The notes beneath the pieces are model-generated. The model was not told the DNA's origin. It saw only the letters and a program-made list of their open reading frames with translations, and did not search any database. Positions 43,451 to 53,274 of a stretch of 64,000 nt of DNA are shown here, piece by piece; positions within the stretch are counted from its first letter, which is position 1; every line of letters starts with the position of its first letter. The stretch lies in the NCBI GenBank assembly GCA_951799445.1, contig OX637297.1, positions 14,260,001 to 14,324,000 on the forward strand, read 5' to 3'. This DNA is from Pseudisothecium myosuroides. Taxonomy: Eukaryota > Streptophyta > Bryopsida > Hypnales > Lembophyllaceae. The translations under genes were made by a program, and so were the position numbers.

Positions 43451-46400
43451 GTGCACCCATGAATTATTATTTCTTGGAGTATTTAGAACTTGTACATTTC
43501 TTTTGGGCTTCTTTTGGATTCGAATTGCATGACCTTTGAGATTTTAGTTTAATAAACTACAGGGCATGGCCAAATGAATTGTTTATTTTTTCTTTCTCGT
43601 CGTGTATGTTATGAAACGGTGCACTAAATTTAGTGCACCCATGAATTATTTTTTCTTGGAGTATTTAGAACTTGTACATTTCTTTTGGGCTTCTTTTGGA
43701 TTCCAATTCCATGACCTTTGAGATTTTAGTTCTCTAAACTACAGGGCATGGCCAATTGTTTATTTTTTCTCTCTCGGCGTGTATATTATGAAACGGTGCA
43801 CTAAATTTAGTGCACCCATGAATTAATATTTCTTGGAGTATTTACAACTTGTACATTTCTTTTGGCCTTCTTTTGGATTCCAATTCCATGACCTTTGAGA
43901 TTTTAGTTCTCTAAACTACAGGGCATGGCCAATTGTTTATTTTTTCTTTCTCGTCGTGTATGTTATGAAACGGTGCACTAAATTCAGTGCACCCATGAAT
44001 TATTATTTCTTGGAGTATTTACAGCTTGTACATTTCTTTTGGCCTTCTTTTGCATTCCAATTCCATGACCTTTGAGATTTTACTTCAATAAACTACAGGG
44101 CATGGCCAAATGAATTGTTTGTTTTTTCTTTCTCATCGTGAATGTTATGAAACGGTGCACTAAATTTAGTGCACCCATGAAATATTATTTCTTGGAGTAT
44201 TTACAACTTGTACATTTCTTTTGGCCTTCTTTTGGATTCCAATTCCATGACCTTTGAGATTTTAGTTTAATAAACTACAGGGCATGGCCAAATGAATTGT
44301 TTATTTTTTCTTTTTCGTCGTGTATGTTATGAATTGGTGCACTAAATTTAGTGCACCCATGAATTATTATTTCTTGGAGTATTTACAAGTTGTACATTTT
44401 TTTTGGCCTTCTTTTGAAATCCAATTCCATGACCTTTGAGATTTTAGTTCTCTAAACTACAGGGCATGGCCAATTGTTTATTTTTTCTCTCTCGTCGTGT
44501 ATGTTATGAAACGGTGCACTAAATTTAGTGCACTCATGAATTATTATTTCTTGGAGTATTTACAACTTGTACATTTCTTTTGGCCTTCCTTTGGATTCCA
44601 ATTCCATGACCTTTGAGATTTTAGTTCAATAAACTACAGGGCATGGCCAAATGAATTGTTTATTTTTCCTTTCTCGTCGTGTATGTTATGAAACGGTGCA
44701 CTGAATTTAGTGCACCCATGAATTATTATTTCTTGGAGTATTTACAACTTGTACATTTCTTTTGGCCTTCTTTTGGATTCCAATTCCATGACCTTTGAGA
44801 TTTTAGTTCAATAAACTCTAGGGCATGGCCAATTGTTTATTTTTCCTTTCTCCTCGTGTATGTTATGAAACGGTGCACTAAATTTAGTGCACCCATGAAA
44901 TAATATTTCTTGGAGTATTTAGAACTTGTACATTTCTTTTGGCCTTCCTTTGGATTCCAATTGCATGACCTTTGAGATTTTAGTTTAATAAACTACTGGG
45001 CATGGCCAAATGAATTGTTTATTTTTGCTTTCTCGTCGTGTATGTTATGAAACGGTGCACTAAATTTAGTGCACCCATGAATTAATATTTCTTGGATTAT
45101 TTACAAGTTGTACATTTCTTTTGGCCTTCTTTTGGATTCCAATTCCATGACCTTTGAGATTTTAGTTCAATAAACTACAGGGCATGCCCAATTGTTTATT
45201 TTTTCTCTCTCGTCGTGTATGTTATGAATTGGTGCACTAAATTTAGTGCACCCGTGAATTATTATTTCTTGGAGTATTTACAACTTGTACATTTCTTTTG
45301 GGCTTCTTTTGGATTCCAATTCCATGACTTTTGAGATTTTAGTTCTCTAAACTACAGGGCATGGCCAATTGTTTATTTTTTCTCTCTCGTCGTGTATATT
45401 ATGAAACGGTGCACTAAATTTAGTGCACCCATGAATTAATATTTCTTGGAGTATTTACAACTTGTACATTTCTTTTGGCCTTCTTTTGGATTCCAATTCC
45501 ATGACCTTTGAGATTTTAGTTCTCTAAACTACAGGGCATGGCCAATTGTTTATTTTTTCTTTCTCGTCGTGTATGTTATGAAACGGTGCACTAAATTCAC
45601 TGCACCCATGAATTATTATTTCTTGGAGTATTTACAACTTGTACATTTCTTTTGGCCTTCTTTTGGATTCCAATTCCATGACCTTTGAGATTTTAGTTCT
45701 CTAAACTACAGGGCATGGCCAATTGTTTATTTTTTCTTTCTCGTCGTGTATGTTATGAAACGGTGCACTAAATTTAGTGCACCCATGAATTAATATTTCT
45801 TGGAGTATTTACAGCTTGTACATTTCTTTTGGCCTTCTTTTGGATTCCAATTCCATGACCTTTGAGATTTTACTTCAATAAACTACAGGGCATGGCCAAA
45901 TGAATTGTTTGTTTTTTCTTTCTCATCGTGAATGTTATGAAACGGTGCACTAAATTTAGTGCACCTATGAATTATTATTTCTTGGAGTATTTACAACTTG
46001 TACATTTTTTTTGGCCTTCTTTTGGATTCGAATTGCATGACCTTTGAGATTTTAGTTTAATAAACTACAGGGCATGGCCAAATGAATTGTTTATTTTTTC
46101 TTTCTCGTCGTGTATGTTATGAAACGGTGCACTAAATTTAGTGCACCCATGAATTATTATTTCTTGGAGTATTTACAACTTGTACATTTCTTTTGGGCTT
46201 CTTTTGGATTCGAATTGCATGACCTTTGAGATTTTAGTTCAATAAACTACAGGGCATGGCCAAATGAATTGTTTATTTTTTCTTTTTCGTCGTGTATGTT
46301 ATGAATTGGTGCACTAAATTTAGTGCACTCATGAATTATTATTTCTTGGAGTATTTACAACTTGTACATTTCTTTTGGCCTTCTTTTGGATTCCAATTCC

Positions 46401-49400
46401 ATGACCTTTGAGATTTTAGTTCAATAAACTACAGGGCATGGCCAATTGTTTATTTTTTCTCTCTCGTCGTGTATGTTATGAAACGGTGCACTAAATTTAG
46501 TGCACTCATGAATTATTATTTCTTGGAGTATTTACAACTTGTACATTTCTTTTGGCCTTCTTTTGGATTCCAATTCCATGACCTTTGAGATTTTAGTTCA
46601 ATAAACTACAGGGCATGGCCAAATGAATTGTTTATTTTTTCTTTCTCGTCGTGTATGTTATGAAACGGTGCACTAAATTTAGTGCACCCATGAATTATTA
46701 TTTCTTGGAGTATTTACAACTTGTACATTTCTTTTGGCCTTCCTTTGGATTCCAATTCCATGACCTTTGAGATTTTAGTTCAATAAACTACTGGGCATGG
46801 CCAAATGAATTGTTTATTTTTGCTTTCTCGTCGTGTATGTTATGAAACGGTGCACTAAATTTAGTGCACCCATGAATTAATATTTCTTGGATTATTTACA
46901 AGTTGTACATTTCTTTTGGCCTTCTTTTGGATTCCAATTCCATGACCTTTGAGATTTTAGTTCAATAAACTACAGGGCATGCCCAATTGTTTATTTTTTC
47001 TCTCTCGTCGTGTATGTTATGAATTGGTGCACTAAATTTAGTGCACCCGTGAATTATTATTTCTTGGAGTATTTACAACTTGTACATTTCTTTTGGGCTT
47101 CTTTTGGATTCCAATTCCATGACTTTTGAGATTTTAGTTCTCTAAACTACAGGGCATGGCCAATTGTTTATTTTTTCTCTCTCGTCGTGTATATTATGAA
47201 ACGGTGCACTAAATTTAGTGCACCCATGAATTAATATTTCTTGGAGTATTTACAACTTGTACATTTCTTTTGGCCTTCTTTTGGATTCCAATTCCATGAC
47301 CTTTGAGATTTTAGTTCAATAAACTCTAGGGCATGGCCAATTGTTTATTTTTCCTTTCTCCTCGTGTATGTTATGAAACGGTGCACTAAATTTAGTGCAC
47401 CCATGAAATAATATTTCTTGGAGTATTTAGAACTTGTACATTTCTTTTGGCCTTCCTTTGGATTCCAATTGCATGACCTTTGAGATTTTAGTTTAATAAA
47501 CTACTGGGCATGGCCAAATGAATTGTTTATTTTTGCTTTCTCGTCGTGTATGTTATGAAACGGTGCACTAAATTTAGTGCACCCATGAATTAATATTTCT
47601 TGGATTATTTACAAGTTGTACATTTCTTTTGGCCTTCTTTTGGATTCCAATTCCATGACCTTTGAGATTTTAGTTCAATAAACTACAGGGCATGCCCAAT
47701 TGTTTATTTTTTCTCTCTCGTCGTGTATGTTATGAATTGGTGCACTAAATTTAGTGCACCCGTGAATTATTATTTCTTGGAGTATTTACAACTTGTACAT
47801 TTTTTTGGGCTTCTTTTGGATTCCAATTCCATGACTTTTGAGATTTTAGTTCTCTAAACTACAGGGCATGGCCAATTGTTTATTTTTTCTCTCTTGTCGT
47901 GTATATTACGAAACGGTGCACTAAATTTAGTGCACCCATGAATTAATATTTCTTGGAGTATTTACAACTTGTACATTTCTTTTGGCCTTCTTTTGGATTC
48001 CAATTCCATGACCTTTGAGATTTTAGTTCTCTAAACTACAGGGCATGGCCAATTGTTTATTTTTTCTTTCTCGTCGTGTATGTTATGAAACGGTGCACTA
48101 AATTCAGTGCACCCATGAATTATTATTTCTTGGAGTATTTACAACTTGTACATTTCTTTTGGCCTTCTTTTGGATTCCAATTCCATGACCTTTGAGATTT
48201 TAGTTCTCTAAACTACAGGGCATGGCCAATTGTTTATTTTTTCTTTCTCGTCGTGTATGTTATGAAACGGTGCACTAAATTTAGTGCACCCATGAATTAA
48301 TATTTCTTGGAGTATTTACAGCTTGTACATTTCTTTTGGCCTTCTTTTGGATTCCAATTCCATGACCTTTGAGATTTTACTTCAATAAACTACAGGGCAT
48401 GGCCAAATGAATTGTTTGTTTTTTCTTTCTCATCGTGAATGTTATGAAACGGTGCACTAAATTTAGTGCACCTATGAATTATTATTTCTTGGAGTATTTA
48501 CAACTTGTACATTTTTTTTGGCCTTCTTTTGGATTCGAATTGCATGACCTTTGAGATTTTAGTTTAATAAACCACAGGGCATGGCCAAATGAATTGTTTA
48601 TTTTTTCTTTCTCGTCGTGTATGTTATGAAACGGTGCACTAAATTTAGTGCACCCATGAATTATTATTTCTTGGAGTATTTACAACTTGTACATTTCTTT
48701 TGGGCCTTCTTTTGGATTCGAATTGCATGACCTTTGAGATTTTAGTTCAATAAACTACAGGGCATGGCCAAATGAATTGTTTATTTTTTCTTTTTCGTCG
48801 TGTATGTTATGAATTGGTGCACTAAATTTAGTGCACCCATGAATTATTATTTCTTGGAGTATTTACAAGTTGTACATTTTTTTTGGCCTTCTTTTGAAAT
48901 CCAATTCCATGACCTTTGAGATTTTAGTTCTCTAAACTACAGGGCATGGCCAATTGTTTATTTTTTCTCTCTCGTCGTGTATGTTATGAAACGGTGCACT
49001 AAATTTAGTGCACTCATGAATTATTATTTCTTGGAGTATTTACAACTTGTACATTTCTTTTGGCCTTCTTTTGGATTCCAATTCCATGACCTTTGAGATT
49101 TTAGTTCAATAAACTACAGGGCATGGCCAAATGAATTGTTTATTTTTTCTTTCTCGTCGTGTATGTTATGAAACGGTGCACTAAATTTAGTGCACCCATG
49201 AATTATTATTTCTTGGAGTATTTACAACTTGTACATTTCTTTTGGCCTTCCTTTGGATTCCAATTCCATGACCTTTGAGATTTTAGTTCAATAAACTACT
49301 GGGCATGGCCAAATGAATTGTTTATTTTTGCTTTCTCGTCGTGTATGTTATGAAACGGTGCACTAAATTTAGTGCACCCATGAATTAATATTTCTTGGAT

Positions 49401-51304
49401 TATTTACAAGTTGTACATTTCTTTTGGCCTTCTTTTGGATTCCAATTCCATGACCTTTGAGATTTTAGTTCAATAAACTACAGGGCATGCCCAATTGTTT
49501 ATTTTTTCTCTCTCGTCGTGTATGTTATGAATTGGTGCACTAAATTTAGTGCACCCATGAATTATTATTTCTTGGAGTATTTACAACTTGTACATTTCTT
49601 TTGGGCTTCTTTTGGATTCCAATTCCATGACTTTTGAGATTTTAGTTCTCTAAACTACAGGGCATGGCCAATTGTTTATTTTTTCTCTCTCGTCGTGTAT
49701 ATTATGAAACGGTGCACTAAATTTAGTGCACCCATGAATTAATATTTCTTGGAGTATTTACAACTTGTACATTTCTTTTGGCCTTCTTTTGGATTCCAAT
49801 TCCATGACCTTTGAGATTTTAGTTCTCTAAACTACAGGGCATGGCCAATTGTTTATTTTTTCTTTCTCGTCGTGTATGTTATGAAACGGTGCACTAAATT
49901 CACTGCACCCATGAATTATTATTTCTTGGAGTATTTACAACTTGTGTATTTCTTTTGGCCTTCTTTTGGATTCCAATTCCATGACCTTTGAGATTTTAGT
50001 TCTCTAAACTACAGGGCATGGCCAATTGTTTATTTTTTCTTTCTCGTCGTGTATGTTATGAAACGGTGCACTAAATTTAGTGCACCCATGAATTAATATT
50101 TCTTGGAGTATTTACAGCTTGTACATTTCTTTTGGCCTTCTTTTGGATTCCAATTCCATGACCTTTGAGATTTTACTTCAATAAACTACAGGGCATGGCC
50201 AAATGAATTGTTTGTTTTTTCTTTCTCATCGTGAATGTTATGAAACGGTGCACTAAATTTAGTGCACCCATGAAATATTATTTCTTGGAGTATTTACAAC
50301 TTGTACATTTTTTTTGGCCTTCTTTTGGATTCGAATTGCATGACCTTTGAGATTTTAGTTTAATAAACTACAGGGCATGGCCAAATGAATTGTTTATTTT
50401 TTCTTTCTCGTCGTGTATGTTATGAAACGGTGCACTAAATTTAGTGCACCCATGAATTATTATTTCTTGGAGTATTTAGAACTTGTACATTTCTTTTGGG
50501 CTTCTTTTGGATTCGAATTGCATGACCTTTGAGATTTTAGTTCAATAAACTACAGGGCATGGCCAAATGAATTGTTTATTTTTTCTTTTTCGTCGTGTAT
50601 GTTATGAATTGGTGCACTAAATTTAGTGCACCCATGAATTATTATTTCTTGGAGTATTTACAAGTTGTACATTTTTTTTGGCCTTCTTTTGAAATCCAAT
50701 TCCATGACCTTTGAGATTTTAGTTCTCTAAACTACAGGGCATGGCCAATTGTTTATTTTTTCTCTCTCGTCGTGTATGTTATGAAACGGTGCACTAAATT
50801 TAGTGCACTCATGAATTATTATTTCTTGGAGTATTTACAACTTGTACATTTCTTTTGGCCTTCTTTTGGATTCCAATTCCATGACCTTTGAGATTTTAGT
50901 TCAATAAACTACAGGGCATGGCCAAATGAATTGTTTATTTTTTCTTTCTCGTCGTGTATGTTATGAAACGGTGCACTAAATTTAGTGCACCCATGAATTA
51001 TTATTTCTTGGAGTATTTACAACTTGTACATTTCTTTTGGCCTTCTTTTGGATTCCAATTCCATGACCTTTGAGATTTTAGTTCAATAAACTACAAGGCA
51101 TGGCCAAATGAATTGTTTATTTTTTCTTTCTCGTCGTGTATGTTATGAAACGGTGCACTAAATTTAGTGCACCCATGAATTATTATTTCTTGGAGTATTT
51201 ACAACTTGTACATTTCTTTTGGCCTTCTTTTGGATTCCAATTCCATGAGCTTTGAGATTTTAGTTCAATAAACTCTAGGGCATGGCCTATTGTTTATTTT
51301 TCCT

Positions 51305-51447
51305 TTCTCTTCGTATAAATAAGAGAATAGGGCACTAAATTTAGAACACTCATGAATTATTAGTCCTTGGAGTATTTACAACTTGTACATTTTCTTGGGC
51401 CTTCTTTTGGATTCCAATTCCATGACATTTGGGATTTTAGTTCAACA
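51305..51447 (+). repeat. Diverged terminal satellite monomer at the array edge
   Basis: The last canonical palindrome starts at 51,152. One monomer later the sequence is still alignable but heavily changed. The palindrome site at 51,329-51,350 reads GGGCACTAAATTTAGAACAC, the promoter-like TCGTCGTGTATGTTATGAAAC stretch is replaced by an AT-rich run, and later bases read TTTTCTTGGGCCTTC and CATGACATTTGGGAT. Similarity ends at about 51,447 (GTTCAACAAG), where unrelated sequence starts. Decay of the outermost unit is expected where homogenising exchange cannot reach. Confidence 0.85.
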
Positions 51448-51815
51448 AGAGTTAGATGTAGTAATAAATTAAGTATACACGTTCCGGTTCTACATTCGCT
51501 GTGTTTGGATTTAAGTTGATTTCTGCACCTTGTTCCGGTCATCTTAGGAACTTCAAGCTAAATCTGTTGGGAACGATACACAAGTCTCTTGAATGGTGTT
51601 TAAGTCACTTTTAAACAACTACAGGAGGATTTGTGCTTCCTTGTGCTACAACACCTTGGATTTACATTTTGGTCCGGCTTCATTCTATCAAATTAGAATT
51701 CTAGGATTTAAAATGCTTTCCCTGTCAGAGGGGTATGAGGACATTAGAAGATGTTCAAGAGAATGTAGTGTTGTAGAGAGCCGCCGACGTTGTTAGAGCG
51801 TCGGGGGATCCCCCG
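51448..51815. other. Unique sequence next to the satellite edge, with a 16-bp palindrome
   Basis: No recognisable gene was found here. A 67-codon plus-strand frame at 51,593-51,796 and an opposing 92-codon frame at 51,744-52,022 show no motif and probably arise by chance. At 51,801-51,816 there is a perfect 16-bp palindrome, TCGGGGGA followed by its reverse complement TCCCCCGA, directly before the candidate start codon at 51,816. Confidence 0.5.
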
Positions 51816-52417
51816 ATGGATCCATGTCCGTATATTCGTCAAGGAGCTTGGTTTAGACTTGATGTGTATTGGAAGGACGCAGGTGGACTCCTTGTTTCCT
51901 CGGTTTGTATCATTTGTTGGAGGCCGGAGGATCATTTCCAAGACAAAACACTTGGTGAAGGTTTTGTAGGTGTGACAGTCCTTGATGTTTTTGTGGGTGA
52001 CACCAAAGCCATAATGTCTCACGACAGGTGGCCAATTTCAAAGTGCTGGTTTCCCAACTGTCGTTTGTTGAAAGAGACAGTGGATCATTTTGCCTCCATT
52101 CCTGATATCGACGACCCTCTCGTTACCTCGAAGGTAGAATGAAAACACCATACTGCTTTGTAGTTTGTAAACCCAGTCTGCAATTGAAGTAATCGTAGTA
52201 CTCCCGCAAAACAACAGACGAGGAGATTTGGAAAGTCAGCTCAGAGAAGTGCTACAGACGTCTGTGTTGTCAGCATTTTAACCATGAGTTCACGCTGTTG
52301 GTAAGGCAGAAATACTATTTGAAGTCATTTGACGAGCACTGTGAATATGGGATTGGAGTGGGAGGACAACTTCACGAAAGGTACGGGGAGCGGAAGCAAA
52401 AATACGACACGCTACAG
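51816..52417 (+). pseudogene. Possible two-exon gene remnant, unknown family
   Basis: Two open stretches read like protein. The first runs from ATG at 51,816 (MDPCPYIRQGAWFRLDVYWK...) to a possible donor AAG|GTAGAA after 52,133; unspliced it ends at 52,142. The second is open from 52,199, contains EEIWKVSSEKCYRRLCCQHF, LLVRQKYYLKSFDEH and YGIGVGGQLHERYGERKQKY, and reaches a possible donor CAG|GTAGGG after 52,417. A 65-bp GT...AG intron (52,134-52,198) would join them in phase 0. This gives about 179 residues rich in Cys, Trp and charged residues. The 3' continuation was not found, because the sequence turns into the GC-rich minisatellite. I do not recognise the family. It may be the 5' end of a truncated gene or transposon ORF, or two unrelated chance frames. 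Confidence 0.35.
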
Positions 52418-52439
52418 GTAGGGTTGTCTTCCCCGACAC

Positions 52440-52550
52440 CGCGACATCGCGACAACTCGACGTCACGCGACGTCCAGTAGAGCTCCCGTGACGTCTAGTA
52501 GAGTCAACTTTACCTTTGACTTTCCGAAAAGGTAAATAACCTTTTACCTA
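52440..52550. promoter_or_regulatory. Clustered ACGT cores and a short inverted repeat
   Basis: GACGTC-type ACGT cores occur at 52,460, 52,470 and 52,491. The last two lie in a 16-bp imperfect direct repeat (GCGACGTCCAGTAGAG at 52,467 and GTGACGTCTAGTAGAG at 52,488, 21 bp apart). ACGT is the core bound by plant bZIP factors. Just downstream, AAAAGGT (52,527-52,533) and ACCTTTT (52,539-52,545) form a 7-bp stem with a 5-base loop. The tract lies about 600 bp upstream of the TATA box of the next gene. A regulatory role is only a guess. Confidence 0.25.
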
Positions 52551-52607
52551 CGCCACCTGGATGCCATGTGGCGCTTGTGTGGCAAAATCTGGATCGCATG
52601 CGTGTGT

Positions 52608-53045
52608 GGTGACTTCGGGTATAGCGTGACCATGGATGTGGGCGACCTTGAATACAGGTGACTTCGGGTAAGGGGACCGCGGGTGGGCGACTGCGGATAT
52701 GGCGACCGCGGATTCGGCGACTGCGGGTGGGAGCTTGCAGGTGGTCGACCGCGGGTAGGGACGACCTCGCCTGGAGCGACCGCGGGTGGGCAGGGTTGAC
52801 TCAAAGTCGCCCACCAGAATCCGTAGTCGCATCCAATGGACCCGAGGTCGCCTGATGAGGGACTTGCATTCGCCTACTGGGTACCCGAGGTCGCCCAAAA
52901 TCTGTACCCGAAGTCGCCTACTGGGACCGGAGGTTGCCCAGGCAGACACGGAGTCGCCTTGACTCTGTACCCGAAGTCGCCTACTAGGACCCGAGGTCGC
53001 CTAGGCGGACACGGAGTCACCTAGAATCTGTACCCAAAGTTGCCG
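52608..53045. repeat. CpG-rich minisatellite that switches orientation, upstream of the RING-H2 gene
   Basis: From 52,608 to about 52,795 a degenerate unit of about 15 bp repeats in the plus sense (GTGACTTCGGGTA, GGGACCGCGGGT, GGCGACTGCGGAT, GGCGACCGCGGAT, CGACCGCGGGTAG). From about 52,805 to 53,045 the reverse complement repeats (ACCCGAGGTCGCC, ACCCGAAGTCGCC). Part of this second half forms a 63-bp unit starting with TCTGTACCC at 52,901, 52,964 and 53,027. The tract is GC- and CpG-rich in an otherwise AT-rich region. It ends about 230 bp before the start codon at 53,275, and a related repeat lies upstream of the minus-strand paralogue. Confidence 0.85.
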
Positions 53046-53108
53046 TATGCGCGGTCACTGGAGTTGCACGTGCCTATCCAAATCTAATTCACCCGTGCTC
53101 GCCCCGCC

Positions 53109-53114
53109 TATAAG
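53109..53114 (+). promoter_or_regulatory. Candidate TATA box of the plus-strand RING-H2 gene
   Basis: CCTATAAGT lies 166 bp upstream of the start codon at 53,275, directly after the CpG-rich minisatellite. A transcription start about 30 bp further on would give a leader of about 135 nt. That leader holds one out-of-frame ATG at 53,189 whose frame runs past the main start to 53,344. There is no transcript evidence. Confidence 0.4.
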
Positions 53115-53274
53115 TTCACTCGTCCATGCCATTTCTCGCACCTTCATTCTCCTTTGAGGCTTTCGGTCTTGTATCCGTAATTGGGTGCATGCGTTACCCT
53201 CTCGTTGAATATTTATTTCTTCTTGGATTCATCCAACCCTTTGTTACCGCGAGTTCTCAACACCGACAAATCCA

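Larger units (their letters stand above)
1..51447 (+). repeat. Satellite DNA array, 177/182-bp monomers, about 285-290 copies
   Basis: The same unit recurs head to tail from the first base to about 51,447. The motif GAAACGGTGCACTAAA falls at 112, 289, 471, 653, 835 and 1012, giving steps of 177, 182, 182, 182 and 177 bp. The two lengths differ by 5 bp: GGCCAATTG in the short type and GGCCAAATGAATTG in the long type. Short monomers usually carry GTTCTCTAAACTACAGGG, or CAATAAACTCTAGGG. Long monomers usually carry CAATAAACTACTGGG or CAATAAACTACAGGG. Every monomer read has the same orientation, and no unrelated insertion was seen. The array is open at the left window edge, so its true length is unknown. 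The unit size is close to one nucleosome repeat and typical of plant centromeric satellites. Centromere function is inference; a heterochromatic knob or subtelomeric block is the alternative. Confidence 0.98.

Noticed and set aside
1..51300. CRISPR-like array
   Set aside because: Units are contiguous 177/182-bp monomers without unique spacers, and the DNA is eukaryotic in character.
1..51300. CENP-B box in the GTTATGAAACGG or GTTACGAAACGG stretch
   Set aside because: It does not match the core NTTCGNNNNANNCGGGN, lacking the spaced TTCG and CGGG parts.
1..51300. Ribosomal intergenic spacer or telomeric array
   Set aside because: No rRNA sequence is present, and TTTAGGG-like strings occur only singly, outside the array.
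52544..53024. ORFs of 62-133 codons across the left minisatellite on both strands
   Set aside because: Low-complexity Arg/Pro/Ser-rich frames are produced by the GC-rich repeat. The related tract at 60,932-61,379 gives the same kind of frames.
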